From contig JAAENC010000486.1 of the NCBI GenBank assembly GCA_024224815.1, positions 1 to 64,000 on the forward strand: DNA of 64,000 nucleotides, given 5' to 3'. The translations under genes were made by a program, and so were the position numbers. This stretch comes from Chloroflexota bacterium. Lineage in GTDB: Bacteria; Chloroflexota; Anaerolineae; Anaerolineales; Villigracilaceae. A model generated the notes under the pieces. That model made no database searches. It was not told the DNA's origin and saw nothing but the letters and a program-made list of their open reading frames with translations. Positions 49,666-58,361 of the stretch are shown piece after piece. The number at the start of each line of letters is the position of its first letter. The stretch's first letter is position 1.

Positions 49666-50943
49666 ATGTTAGCAAACCCTATCACCCGCGCCAAAGAAGT
49701 CTACGCCGAATACCCTAAACAATTTTGGGTGGTTGTGGGCGCATCATTTGTAGATCACCTCGGAGGAGCACTGCTCTTCACTTTCTTCTCACTTTACGTC
49801 ACCCAGCATTTTGACGTAGGTATGACCGAAGTCGGGATTCTCTTCGGCATCTTCTCCATCTCTGAGTTTTTCGGAAGTATGTTTGGTGGTGCGCTCACTG
49901 ACCAGATCGGACGAAAAAGCGTCATCATCATCGGGTTAATTGTTAGCGCCCTCACCAGTGTTGGGATGGGTTTGGTCAACAAACTCGAACTCTTCTATCT
50001 GATGGCTGTTATCACCGGCCTCTTTGCAGATATGGCTGGGCCAGCCAGACAAGCAATGATCACAGATCTGCTCCCCGAAGAAAAACGCGCCGATGGCTTT
50101 GGGATTATGCGCGTCTTCATGAATCTATCCGTTGCGATAGGCCCTGCAATTGGCGGGTTTTTGGCCGCAAAATCTTATTTGCTTCTCTTCGGCGCAGATG
50201 CGTTTAGTAGCATCATTACCGCTATATTCTTCTATTTTCTGGTTGCAGAGACGCTTCCGAAAGCAAGCAAAGAAGAAGAAGAAAAAACCAGCTTTGCCGA
50301 TAGCTTTAAAGGTTATGCAACGGTGCTTAAAGACCGCGCTTTCATCATTTTTATGGGCATCTCAATGGTCGTTACCATCGTTTATATGCAAATGTACGGC
50401 GCATTACCCGTCTTTTTGCGCGATACGCACAATATCCCCGAAGCGGGCTTTGGTCTCATTATGAGTCTTAACGCAACCATGGTTGTTTTATTTCAATTTG
50501 CCATTACGCGCAAGATCGGTAAAAGACCGCCCATGCTCATGATGGCGCTCGGCGCAATTATTTACGCAATCGGCTTCGGCATGTATGGTTTTATCAGCGA
50601 ATATGCCATGTTTATGGTCGCGATGGCGATTATCACCGTCGGCGAAATGATTGTCAGCCCTGTTATGCAAGCCCTCGTTGCAAAATTCTCTCCCGAAGAG
50701 ATGCGCGGGCGTTATATGGCCGTTTTCGGCATCTCGTGGCTCATTCCGGGGGCAATCGGTCCGCTCCTTGCCGGGCTAGTGATGGACAACGGCAACCCTC
50801 TTTGGGTCTGGTACGGATCGGGCATCCTGGCTACAGTAGCCGCAATCGGATTTTTCATCTTCCACGGATATTTTAAGCAGGATGAAAATCCCGTCCCGCC
50901 CGCCGATTTGAAACTTGCTACCGTTAAAGAGGAGTTATCCTGA
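49666..50943 (+). CDS. MFS transporter
   Basis: 425 residues from ATG 49666 (CAAGGAAATATC upstream). Twelve predicted helices. The first cytoplasmic loop has the MFS A motif form GGALTDQIGRKSVIIIGL, and the second half repeats with TRKIGKRPPMLMMALGAI. MRVFMNLSVAIGPAIGGFLA resembles motif C of drug:H+ antiporters. It probably exports small molecules. The stop overlaps the next start (TGATG, one-base overlap), so it is translationally coupled to a GNAT gene and then to a methyltransferase and a second MFS gene: a four-gene coupled operon. Confidence 0.92.
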   Translation: MLANPITRAKEVYAEYPKQFWVVVGASFVDHLGGALLFTFFSLYVTQHFDVGMTEVGILFGIFSISEFFGSMFGGALTDQIGRKSVIIIGLIVSALTSVGMGLVNKLELFYLMAVITGLFADMAGPARQAMITDLLPEEKRADGFGIMRVFMNLSVAIGPAIGGFLAAKSYLLLFGADAFSSIITAIFFYFLVAETLPKASKEEEEKTSFADSFKGYATVLKDRAFIIFMGISMVVTIVYMQMYGALPVFLRDTHNIPEAGFGLIMSLNATMVVLFQFAITRKIGKRPPMLMMALGAIIYAIGFGMYGFISEYAMFMVAMAIITVGEMIVSPVMQALVAKFSPEEMRGRYMAVFGISWLIPGAIGPLLAGLVMDNGNPLWVWYGSGILATVAAIGFFIFHGYFKQDENPVPPADLKLATVKEELS

Positions 50944-51533
50944 TGAAAAACACCTCCCTGTTTAATGCCGCATCCATTTGCCTCACCGCTGTGGATGCGG
51001 AAAAAGATGCCCCAGCCTTTGCCGCGTGGACTCAAGACAGCCGCTTTATCTCCTTTGCAGGCGAAAGCAAAGCACCGCACCCACGCTCTGAGATGCAGAC
51101 AAAAGAAATGCTCGAAGAGATACTCAAAGAGTCAGACGAGAAACGAAACACCTTCTGGTTTGGCATCCGCACGCCCGACGAAAGCGAGTTGCTCGGCATC
51201 ACCGCCCTAACCTGGATCGATTGGGCTAATGGCGCCGTGCAAATGGATATTGTGATGAAGGATATAGAAGAATTTGGAAAAGATTCTGCTGCAGAAGCGA
51301 TTGCTTTGCTGCAAAACTATGTCTTTCACGAAATCCAGATGCACCGTTTAAGTATCAGCTTGCCCGCTTATAACAAAAACTTGCAAAAAACGCTCGAAAA
51401 CCTCGGCTTTAAGAAAGAAGTACGACGACGAGAAGCAGTCTACCGCTTCGGCAAACGCTGGGATAGTATCCATTTGGGCATTTTGGCAAGAGAATGGAAG
51501 GAAAAAAATGATAGTAGAACCTTGTACTCATGA
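50943..51533 (+). CDS. GNAT N-acetyltransferase (RimJ/RimL-like)
   Basis: 196 residues. Strand NAASICLTAVDAEKDAPAFAAW, then WFGIRTPDESELLGITALTW, VQMDIVMKDIEEFGKDSAAEAIALLQNYVF (motif A; the usual RGKG loop is FGKDSAAEA) and HRLSISLPAYNKNLQKTLENLGFKKEVRRR. These are RimJ/RimL features. It acetylates an unknown amine or N-terminus. Start overlaps the MFS stop by one base; its 3' end overlaps the methyltransferase gene by 26 bases in another frame. Confidence 0.85.
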   Translation: MKNTSLFNAASICLTAVDAEKDAPAFAAWTQDSRFISFAGESKAPHPRSEMQTKEMLEEILKESDEKRNTFWFGIRTPDESELLGITALTWIDWANGAVQMDIVMKDIEEFGKDSAAEAIALLQNYVFHEIQMHRLSISLPAYNKNLQKTLENLGFKKEVRRREAVYRFGKRWDSIHLGILAREWKEKNDSRTLYS

Positions 51534-52404
51534 TTTAGAAGAATTAGAAGCCTTTTTACCAGACTCGATGTGCAGCACATCCAAGGATGCCGCATATGTC
51601 TACAACGAGGAAAATAGAATAACAGCTAAAAAGCTGTATGCAGAACTTTATGATCTCCGCGTCTCTGATTGGGAAGGTGAAATCGATTTCTATCGGGAAT
51701 TGATAGCGAACTCTCATCTACAAACACAGGGTGTACTGGAAATTGCCTGCGGAACAGGACGTGTCACGATGCAGCTCGCAGAAGATGGAATCGAAATCAC
51801 CGGTCTTGATATATCACCAGAATTATTGGAGATAGCACGAGCAAAAAGTGTTGGCATACCAAATGTCAGTTGGGTTCTCGATGATATGAAAGCATTCGAA
51901 ATTGGCAAAAGATTTGGTTATATTTTTATGCCCGGGCACTCCTTTCAGTTTATGAACACGCCCGATGAACAAGTTCAATGTCTTGAGCAAATAAAACGCC
52001 ACCTTGTAATAGATGGTTTACTTGTCATACATATTGACCATCAAGATGTTGGTTGGCTTGCAGGATTACCCAATAATCAAGAGGAACTTGTATATCAAAA
52101 GGGCCCTATATTGACACACCCTGCCACAAGCCAGCAATATTGTCAGGATTATGCGTGGTCGTTTGAGCCATCTACGCAAACTGCAACAGTTAGAACAAAT
52201 TGGGAGCAGATTAGTGAAAATGGAACTACTGCTCAAGTTTGGGAAATGGAGCCAGCACAGCTACATTGCGTTTATCCCTTTGAAATAGAACATCTGTTGA
52301 AACGAGCTGGATTTTCTATTGAAGCCGTATATGGTGATTTTTCTAAAAACAAATTAATGGATGATGCAGAAGATATGATATGGCTTGCGAGAAAAACCAA
52401 ATGA
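51508..52404 (+). CDS. Class I SAM-dependent methyltransferase
   Basis: 298 residues. Motif I: GVLEIACGTGRVTMQLAEDG (about 74-93), then TGLDISPELLEIARAK, VLDDMKAFEIGKRFGYIFMP and HLVIDGLLVIHIDHQD. This is a Methyltransf_25-type enzyme with a C-terminal extension (WEQISENGTTAQVWEMEPAQ) that probably forms the substrate lid. AGGAAAAAAA precedes the ATG at 51508, which overlaps the GNAT gene by 26 bases; its own stop overlaps the next MFS start by four bases (ATGA). Part of the coupled MFS-GNAT-MT-MFS operon. The substrate is unknown. Confidence 0.88.
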   Translation: MIVEPCTHDLEELEAFLPDSMCSTSKDAAYVYNEENRITAKKLYAELYDLRVSDWEGEIDFYRELIANSHLQTQGVLEIACGTGRVTMQLAEDGIEITGLDISPELLEIARAKSVGIPNVSWVLDDMKAFEIGKRFGYIFMPGHSFQFMNTPDEQVQCLEQIKRHLVIDGLLVIHIDHQDVGWLAGLPNNQEELVYQKGPILTHPATSQQYCQDYAWSFEPSTQTATVRTNWEQISENGTTAQVWEMEPAQLHCVYPFEIEHLLKRAGFSIEAVYGDFSKNKLMDDAEDMIWLARKTK

Positions 52405-53636
52405 AGCGAAATTCAAACCCCACCAGCATCTATCTCTTTATTGAAGTCGCCGCATCGATCTTCTTCCCGATGATCTTTGTGGCTTCCTCTCTTTATCAGG
52501 TCACGGTTGCTGGATTGTCTCCTTTACAACTTGTACTGGTCGGTACTGCACTGGAGATTTCCGCATTTCTTTTTGAAATCCCCACGGGTGTTGTTGCCGA
52601 TATTTACTCTCGCAGACTCTCTATCATCATTGGCTATTTACTGATGGGATCAGGGTTTCTCATTGAAGGATTCTTCCCCGCCTTTTTCCCCATCTTGTTG
52701 GCGCAAGTCATCTGGGGTTTGGGCTATACATTTACCAGCGGCGCGAGTGAAGCTTGGATCAGCGACGAGATCGGCGAAGAAAAAGCCAATCGCCTTTTCT
52801 TGCGCGCTACAAGCGTTGGGCTATACGCTTCTTTGTTGGGGATGGCTTTAGCAGCTTTCGTTGGCGGCCAAAACGCCGCACTCCCAATTCGTTGGGGAGG
52901 CCTGGGTATTATGTTAATTGGCATCGTATTAAGTTTTAGCATGCCAGAAACAGGATTTAAGCCCACCCCGCGTGAAGACCGCGATACTTGGGAGCAAATG
53001 ATACATACCTTTAAAGAGGGTATCGCCGCCGTACGCTCTCGCCCACGTTTGATAACCATTCTCAGTATCGGTCTTTTTTACGGTCTCTACAGCGAAGGCT
53101 TTGACCGTTTGTGGGTAAAACATATCCTCGACACTTTTGAATTACCTGCATTTTTTGCAGGGAATCAGGTTGCATTTTTTAGCGTGCTAAAGGCAGTCGG
53201 TACAGTAGCGACAATCCTTGTCATGCGCCCGATTGAAAAAAGTCTTGATACAAGCAAAGCACAAGCCATCGGGCGCGCAATGCTTATTGTTACCGGGCTA
53301 TTATCAGCAAGTTTGCTTGGTTTTGCCTTTTCGCCCTTACTGGGATTAACCCTCAGCGCATTTCTGCTCATTATGATTTTACGCAAAATTGCTGTTCCGC
53401 TATACACATCCTGGGTTAACCAAAAACTGGATTCTGGAACACGAGCGACTGTATTATCAATTTCCGGTCAAGTGGATGCAATTGGACAAATTGCGGGTGG
53501 CCCAAGCGTAGGCTTGGTCGCTAAACTCGTCTCTGTCGTTGCTGCGATCTCAACTTCGGGCTTGCTTCTTTCCCCCGCGCTTTTTCTTATTGGGCGAGCA
53601 AATGCTCAATTGCAAGAGCAAGTTGAAACTGAGTAA
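52401..53636 (+). CDS. MFS transporter
   Basis: 411 residues from ATG 52401, which overlaps the methyltransferase stop as ATGA; an ATG at 52380 would add seven unlikely residues. Twelve helices: PTGVVADIYSRRLSIIIGYL is the A-loop motif, GASEAWISDEIGEEKANRLFLRAT follows helix 4, and the second half ends with KIAVPLYTSWVNQKLDSGTRATVLSISGQ. The GASEAWISDE stretch is typical of a poorly studied MFS branch near drug exporters. The substrate is unknown. Last gene of the coupled operon; a GNAT gene starts 17 bases later. Confidence 0.9.
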   Translation: MKRNSNPTSIYLFIEVAASIFFPMIFVASSLYQVTVAGLSPLQLVLVGTALEISAFLFEIPTGVVADIYSRRLSIIIGYLLMGSGFLIEGFFPAFFPILLAQVIWGLGYTFTSGASEAWISDEIGEEKANRLFLRATSVGLYASLLGMALAAFVGGQNAALPIRWGGLGIMLIGIVLSFSMPETGFKPTPREDRDTWEQMIHTFKEGIAAVRSRPRLITILSIGLFYGLYSEGFDRLWVKHILDTFELPAFFAGNQVAFFSVLKAVGTVATILVMRPIEKSLDTSKAQAIGRAMLIVTGLLSASLLGFAFSPLLGLTLSAFLLIMILRKIAVPLYTSWVNQKLDSGTRATVLSISGQVDAIGQIAGGPSVGLVAKLVSVVAAISTSGLLLSPALFLIGRANAQLQEQVETE

Positions 53637-53653
53637 AACTAAAGGAAAATAAA

Positions 53654-54205
53654 ATGAAAAACATCTACATCAGCGAGAAAGTTCGCCTTATCGCAAGAGA
53701 TCCTAAAAAAGATGCCGCCCGCATGGCTATCTGGCAACGCGACACAGAATTTGCTCGCTTACAAGATAGTGACCCTGTTCGCTTGTGGAACGTAAGTCAA
53801 AATACGGCTTGGATCGAAAAACAACAAAAAAGCGATGCTTTTGATGGAATAGAGTTCACCATATACACCCTCGATAAAGATAAACCAATCGGATTTGTCG
53901 GTCTTGATGGCATCTCTTGGCATGACCGCACAAGCTGGGTGGGCATTGGCATTGGCGAACGAGATTATTGGGGCAAAGGCTATGGCACAGATGCGATGCA
54001 GATCCTCGCTCACTATGCCTTTGAAGAACTTGGCCTATATCGCCTTAATCTAAATGTTTTTTCCTATAACACCCGCGCTATTCGCTCTTATGAAAAGGTT
54101 GGCTATAAGGTAGAAGGCACAGTCCGCGAAGCCCTTCATCGAGATGGAAAGCGTTATGATCTCATTTTTATGGGTTTATTGCGGGAAGATTTTAGGCATA
54201 AATAG
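53654..54205 (+). CDS. GNAT N-acetyltransferase (RimJ/RimL-like)
   Basis: 183 residues. Complete fold: ISEKVRLIARDPKKDAARMA, FTIYTLDKDKPIGFVGLDGI, SWVGIGIGERDYWGKGYGTD (motif A with WGKGYGTDA), ALRYLNLNVFSYNTRAIRSY-like region (RLNLNVFSYNTRAIRSYEKVGYKVEG) and REALHRDGKRYDLIFMGLL. AAAGGAAAATAAA precedes the ATG. Classical RimJ/L acetyltransferase with an unknown acceptor. It follows the MFS gene closely and may share its transcript. Confidence 0.93.
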   Translation: MKNIYISEKVRLIARDPKKDAARMAIWQRDTEFARLQDSDPVRLWNVSQNTAWIEKQQKSDAFDGIEFTIYTLDKDKPIGFVGLDGISWHDRTSWVGIGIGERDYWGKGYGTDAMQILAHYAFEELGLYRLNLNVFSYNTRAIRSYEKVGYKVEGTVREALHRDGKRYDLIFMGLLREDFRHK

Positions 54206-54345
54206 GAGATACATTTCCAGCGGAGATTGAGTAGCTCATACACAGCTTTATCGTGTCTGAGTGTATCGAAATCGTAGTGATTTTATAGATATGAGCTTAA
54301 CGGAGATTGTGATGACAACGATAATATAGCCCTGAAAAGATAAAC

Positions 54346-54446
54346 GTGCATTGCATCTGTTTTTGGATGCGTTGCACATTGAGTTTACAAGACCCCATTT
54401 TTTTGCTAGACCCGCTGTGCAATGCATCTTGCAGATGCAACACACA
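54346..54446. repeat. Two TGCATTGCATC-type hairpins
   Basis: GTGCATTGCATC (54346-54357) / GATGCGTTGCAC (54366-54377), and TGTGCAATGCATC (54416-54428) / GATGCAACACACA (54434-54446). They share the core of the hairpins at 15920-16030. The rest of the stretch 54206-54466 contains no gene. Confidence 0.65.
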
Positions 54447-54466
54447 GCTTCAACAAGGAAAACAAA

Positions 54467-55444
54467 ATGACCAAAATACAACTCCCGCAGGGCTATACCC
54501 TCCGCGCCGCAACGATGGATGATCTCGAAGCAGTCGTTAAACTCGTCTACGATGTTTGCGAACACGATGGCGATACCGATATTGCTTACTCACCAGAAGA
54601 ACTAAAAGAAATCTGGGAAGATCCTAATCTTTCCATGGAAAAAGACACCTGGGTCATCTCCACAGAAACAGGATACATAGTCGGCTACGAAGAATTTTAT
54701 AATCGCAGTCAACATGCTGCCTTATTAGGAGATGGATATGTCCACCCAAATTATCTGGGCATCGGCATTGGCACAGCTCTCCTCCGCGCCCTCGACATAC
54801 GCGCCCGCGAAGAAATCGCCAAAGCAGACCCAAAACTACGCGTTTTTATCCGTAACGGCATGTCCATCGAAGACACTATTGCCCGTGAAATGCATGAGAA
54901 CGAAGGCTATAAAGCGATCCGTTTTTATTGGCGTATGGAGATCGAGCTAGAAGATGCCCTCTCTATTCCTGCCTTACCTAAAGAAATCGAATTACGCCCC
55001 TTTGACGAAGAAGCACATGCAGAATTGGTATATAAGGCTCATCAGGAAAGCTTCAAAGATCACTGGGGGTTTACCCCAATCTCTTTCAAGGAATGGAAAA
55101 GACGCAATATAGAAAGCAGCGAATATCGTCCTGAACTCTGGTTTGTCGCTTGGGATGGGGATCAGATCGCTGGCTACGCTATAAACCATTACAAAATGGA
55201 TAATGGATGGGTGCATCTTTTGGGTGTGCGCAAAGCCTGGCGCAAACGTGGTTTGGGCTTGCTTCTGCTTAAGAAAAGCTTCTCGGCATTTTACGAGCGA
55301 GACACCAAAAAGATCGGTCTCGGAGTGGATGCCGCCAGCCAAACAGGCGCGACCCGACTCTACAAACGCGCCGGCATGAGCATAGGCTCAGAATATGTTA
55401 GCTACGAAAAAGAACTACGTCCCGGACGTGAAATAGAAGAATAG
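54467..55444 (+). CDS. Tandem-domain GNAT acetyltransferase (paralogue 1)
   Basis: 325 residues from ATG 54467, preceded by AAGGAAAACAAA; upstream in-frame codons lie in a hairpin repeat and are rejected. Two GNAT domains: residues about 5-150 (YTLRAATMDDLEAVVKLVYD, VHPNYLGIGIGTALLRALD) and about 160-325 (IELRPFDEEAHAELVYKAHQ, WVHLLGVRKAWRKRGLGLLL, GLGVDAASQTGATRLYKRAG). Motif A is intact in the second copy (RKRGLGLLL) and looser in the first (LGIGIGTAL). Mycothiol-synthase-like enzymes have this tandem form, but the acceptor is unknown. A paralogue lies immediately downstream beyond a palindromic element. Confidence 0.9.
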   Translation: MTKIQLPQGYTLRAATMDDLEAVVKLVYDVCEHDGDTDIAYSPEELKEIWEDPNLSMEKDTWVISTETGYIVGYEEFYNRSQHAALLGDGYVHPNYLGIGIGTALLRALDIRAREEIAKADPKLRVFIRNGMSIEDTIAREMHENEGYKAIRFYWRMEIELEDALSIPALPKEIELRPFDEEAHAELVYKAHQESFKDHWGFTPISFKEWKRRNIESSEYRPELWFVAWDGDQIAGYAINHYKMDNGWVHLLGVRKAWRKRGLGLLLLKKSFSAFYERDTKKIGLGVDAASQTGATRLYKRAGMSIGSEYVSYEKELRPGREIEE

Positions 55445-55453
55445 AAAGACTAT

Positions 55454-55680
55454 AGACCTAAGACTTTAGACATCAGAATCGTTGAGAAGTAGCTCTCTCT
55501 TTCGCTGACCGCTAAAGTCTGTAGAACTTTAGCTTTTGAAGAAGAAAAGTGAGTGCGTCGCACCAACTTCGACAAAAAAAACTTGTAGACAAGCATTTTG
55601 CTTGTCGAAGGGTAGATTCTCATCGTTTTGGTGCGACGCACTCCTGCCTGAGCGAAAGTCTTACCTGAAGTCTTAGGTCT
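55454..55680. repeat. 227-bp nested palindromic element between two GNAT paralogues
   Basis: Outer arms AGACCTAAGACTT (55454-55466) / AAGTCTTAGGTCT (55668-55680) and inner arms GAGTGCGTCGCACC (55551-55564) / GGTGCGACGCACTC (55630-55643) are perfect. CTTTCGCT (55499-55506) pairs with AGCGAAAG (55651-55658), and smaller hairpins (CTAAAGT/ACTTTAG; GACAAGC/GCTTGTC) lie inside. Nearly all of the 256-base gap between the genes is this element. Confidence 0.85.
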
Positions 55681-55700
55681 CTACTACAAAGGAAAATAAA

Positions 55701-56717
55701 ATGACCGACATACAACTCCCCAAAGGATATACCCTCCGCTCCGCAACGATGGACGATATCCCCGCTTGCGTAGAGCTTTTCAACGCCTGGGCAATAAAAG
55801 AAATGGGACACCGCGAACTTAGCGGAGAAGAAATCCGCACTGAATGGAGCTCGGATGAATTTATCCCCGAAGAAGATACGCGGATAGTCTTTGCGCCAGA
55901 CGGAACGCTCGTCGCCTATATAGAAGCATGGACACGCAACGCCCCGCCCGTTAAACCTTGGATATGGGCAAGAATCCACCCAGATCATTACGGACTTGGC
56001 TTAGGGACAGAATTAACACAATGGGCAGAGCGTTATGCCCTTCGCGTTCTTGATATTTTGCCCCCCGATGTGCGTATTGCAAATGAAGTAGGTGTAGATA
56101 GCAGAGCCAAAGAAGCGCACGAGCTTTTTAAAAATCTTGGTTTTAGCCACATCCGCTCTTTTTACCAGATGCGGGTAGAGATGGATTCACCCCCACCCGC
56201 TCCTCGTTGGGTAGATGATCTTAAACTGAAGCCATTTGATGCCAAGCGCGATCTCGAAGCTGTTTACCGCGCGGAAGTTGATTCTTTTAAAGACCATTTT
56301 GGTGTCGTAGAAGAGCCATTCGAGACTGGCTTCCCCCGTTTTGCTCATTATATGACCAAAACCGAAAACTATGACCCCGCACTTTGGTTTGTCCTTTGGG
56401 ATGGCGATGAAATAGCAGGTCTTAATATCTGCCGTCCACGCTCTTTTGAAGATGATAATATGGGCTGGGTCTCTATTCTTGGCGTTCGCAGAGCCTGGCG
56501 CAAACGCGGTTTGGGGCTGGCGTTGTTGCAGCACTCTTTTGGCGAGTTCTACAAACGCGGTGTCCGCAAAGTTGGCCTCGGTGTAGATGCCAGCAGCCTA
56601 ACGGGCGCGCTCCGTCTCTACGAAAAAGCGGGCATGTCTGTCTTCTCGCAATTCGACAAATACGAGAAAGAGATTCGTGCGGGCAAAGAAATTAGCGTAC
56701 AATCTATAGAAGAATAA
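55701..56717 (+). CDS. Tandem-domain GNAT acetyltransferase (paralogue 2)
   Basis: 338 residues with the same architecture as the upstream gene: YTLRSATMDDIPACVELFNA then HPDHYGLGLGTELTQWAERY (first domain), and LKLKPFDAKRDLEAVYRAEV, GWVSILGVRRAWRKRGLGLA and GLGVDASSLTGALRLYEKAG (second domain). ACAAAGGAAAATAAA precedes the ATG. The two genes start with almost the same residues (IQLP.GYTLR.ATMDD), clear evidence of tandem duplication. The acceptor is unknown. Confidence 0.9.
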   Translation: MTDIQLPKGYTLRSATMDDIPACVELFNAWAIKEMGHRELSGEEIRTEWSSDEFIPEEDTRIVFAPDGTLVAYIEAWTRNAPPVKPWIWARIHPDHYGLGLGTELTQWAERYALRVLDILPPDVRIANEVGVDSRAKEAHELFKNLGFSHIRSFYQMRVEMDSPPPAPRWVDDLKLKPFDAKRDLEAVYRAEVDSFKDHFGVVEEPFETGFPRFAHYMTKTENYDPALWFVLWDGDEIAGLNICRPRSFEDDNMGWVSILGVRRAWRKRGLGLALLQHSFGEFYKRGVRKVGLGVDASSLTGALRLYEKAGMSVFSQFDKYEKEIRAGKEISVQSIEE

Positions 56718-56720
56718 AGC

Positions 56721-56800
56721 GTAAGGGCGCCCCGCTTTGATTTTTAGATTCTTACACTACTCAATAAGACTTTAAACTAACCTAAAAGGGTCGCCCCTGC
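56721..56800. repeat. Imperfect palindromic repeat with GGGCG arms
   Basis: GTAAGGGCGCCCCGC at 56721-56735 and AAGGGTCGCCCCTGC at 56786-56800 face each other across an AT-rich middle (TTTTTAG...CTAAAA). Probably a diverged member of the GTAGGGGCGG family. Located between the GNAT and zinc-ribbon genes. Confidence 0.5.
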
Positions 56801-56821
56801 AACATAAAAAAGGAGAATACG

Positions 56822-57130
56822 ATGCAAATAAAATGTTCACACTGTAATAAAATGTTCGCCGAAAATAGGGATGCCGCCCTCGCGGGGATGTTCGCCATCC
56901 ACAACGACGGCCAAAATCATTATGATGCCACCTGTCTCCACTGCCAACGAGCGGTACGCGTTTCTGACGAACGGATGAATGAAACCTACCCAAATTGGGA
57001 AGCAGAATACGAAGAAATGATGAAAAGAGCAGCCGAATTTGAGAAAAATCAGGCGAAACTCGAAAAAGAAATGGCAGAACGTAAAGTGAAGCCCAAGAAA
57101 GAAAAGAAGAAAAGAAAACGCAACCGATGA
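56822..57130 (+). CDS. Zinc-binding protein with a basic tail, function unknown
   Basis: 102 residues. CSHCNKMF at the N-terminus and CLHCQRAV at about 41-48 give two CxxC pairs that could bind one zinc, with two His (IHNDGQNHYDA) in between. The C-terminus is very basic and helical (EFEKNQAKLEKEMAERKVKP followed by a run of Lys/Arg), suggesting RNA, DNA or ribosome contact. AAAAGGAGAATACG precedes the ATG. Its stop overlaps the HAD gene start as ATGA, so the two are translationally coupled. Confidence 0.8.
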   Translation: MQIKCSHCNKMFAENRDAALAGMFAIHNDGQNHYDATCLHCQRAVRVSDERMNETYPNWEAEYEEMMKRAAEFEKNQAKLEKEMAERKVKPKKEKKKRKRNR

Positions 57131-57750
57131 GCATCAAAGTTGTCATTTTCGATTTAGGTGGTGTGCTCGTGCGGACAGAAGACCGCGCGCCGCGCACCAC
57201 CCTGGGCTTGCGTTTTGACAAAAATTACATCGAAATGGATAAGATCGTCTTCGGCAACGAATCCAGTTCTCGAGCATCTACCGGAAAAATTAGCGCGCGC
57301 GAACATATGCAAAACGTGATGCGTTCCCTCGCCCTGCCCGAATCTGATGAATCTATCCAGTCATTTTATGATGAATTCTTCGGCGGGGACAAGATGGATT
57401 ATGAGATTATCAACTATCTCCGTTCATTACAAAAAGAAGGAAAATGCACCACCGCCCTCCTCAGCAACGCCTGGGATGATCTGCGCGGACTCCTCATCAA
57501 CAAATGGGAAATAGACGATGCCTTCGACGAGATTTTCATCTCTGCCGAAATGGGCGTTGCCAAACCCAATGCACGCATCTACGAAATGGTTTTAGAAAAA
57601 TTAGGCGTAGCCCCCGAAGAAACTGTCTTCGTAGACGACTTCATCGAAAATATCGAAGCCGCTCGCAAGCTGGGGATGTACGGTATCCATTTTCAGGATG
57701 TGGATGTAGCGATGGGTGAGTTGAAAGAGTTGTTGGGGAAGAGTGCGTAA
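57127..57750 (+). CDS. HAD-superfamily hydrolase, subfamily IA
   Basis: 207 residues. Motif I VIFDLGGVLV (nucleophile D9; the usual second Asp is Gly, as in epoxide-hydrolase/YihX-like HADs), motif II ALLSNAWDD, motif III FISAEMGVAKPNARIYE and motif IV TVFVDDFIENIEAA. The helical cap (about 15-90) fits the YihX-type group, which dephosphorylates sugar phosphates such as glucose-1-phosphate; substrate not proven here. Start overlaps the zinc-protein stop by four bases. A partial second copy of its 3' end lies at 59103-59195. Confidence 0.9.
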   Translation: MSIKVVIFDLGGVLVRTEDRAPRTTLGLRFDKNYIEMDKIVFGNESSSRASTGKISAREHMQNVMRSLALPESDESIQSFYDEFFGGDKMDYEIINYLRSLQKEGKCTTALLSNAWDDLRGLLINKWEIDDAFDEIFISAEMGVAKPNARIYEMVLEKLGVAPEETVFVDDFIENIEAARKLGMYGIHFQDVDVAMGELKELLGKSA

Positions 57751-57818
57751 TACTCAGATTGTGGTTTTATAGTGTTGCTCCACCATTTCGCACCATACAT
57801 ACTCTGAGATAATCAACT

Positions 57819-58361
57819 ATGATAGACACATTGCCTTCACGAAAGTATCCAGCTATTATCCTCATCACGGGTAACATGGCTTCCGGTAAGTCGAGTGTTG
57901 CACAAGCACTGACGGAGCGATTACCTAAAAGTGTCCATCTACGTGGCGATGTGTTTCGTCGTATGATTGTCAGCGGCCAAGCTGACATGACTTTTGAGTT
58001 GTCAATAGAAGCACAGCAACAACTACAACTGCGCTATGATCTTGCCGTCGTAGCCGCCAAACGCTATGCCGACGCTGGATTTACGGTGGTATATCAAGAT
58101 ATTGTGATTGGTTCGGTACTTGCTGAACTTGTTGCAGCTTTTGCTCCATATGAGCTTACGGTCATTGTCTTATGTCCACGCGCTGAGGTCGTTGCTGCTC
58201 GTGACCAAGCGCGTGGGAATACAGGCTATCCCGACCGAGCAAGCGTTGATGCGTTTGATCGCGTCTTGCGCACTGAAACACCGCGAATTGGGTGTTGGCT
58301 TGATAGCTCCGATCTGACGTTGACGGAAACCGTTGATACCATTTTGGCAAATTGTGTTTAG
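57819..58361 (+). CDS. P-loop kinase / phosphotransferase-like protein (AAA_33 type)
   Basis: 180 residues. Walker A: ITGNMASGKSSVAQALTERL at about 14-33. Then HLRGDVFRRMIVSGQADM (acceptor/Walker B-like D), GFTVVYQDIVIGSVL (hydrophobic strand with Asp) and VLCPRAEVVAARDQARGN with lid arginines. This is the pattern of small nucleoside/antibiotic kinases such as gluconate, shikimate or chloramphenicol phosphotransferase-like enzymes. The substrate is unknown. No strong Shine-Dalgarno. Together with the next gene it sits between the HAD gene and a partial copy of the HAD 3' end. Confidence 0.8.
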   Translation: MIDTLPSRKYPAIILITGNMASGKSSVAQALTERLPKSVHLRGDVFRRMIVSGQADMTFELSIEAQQQLQLRYDLAVVAAKRYADAGFTVVYQDIVIGSVLAELVAAFAPYELTVIVLCPRAEVVAARDQARGNTGYPDRASVDAFDRVLRTETPRIGCWLDSSDLTLTETVDTILANCV

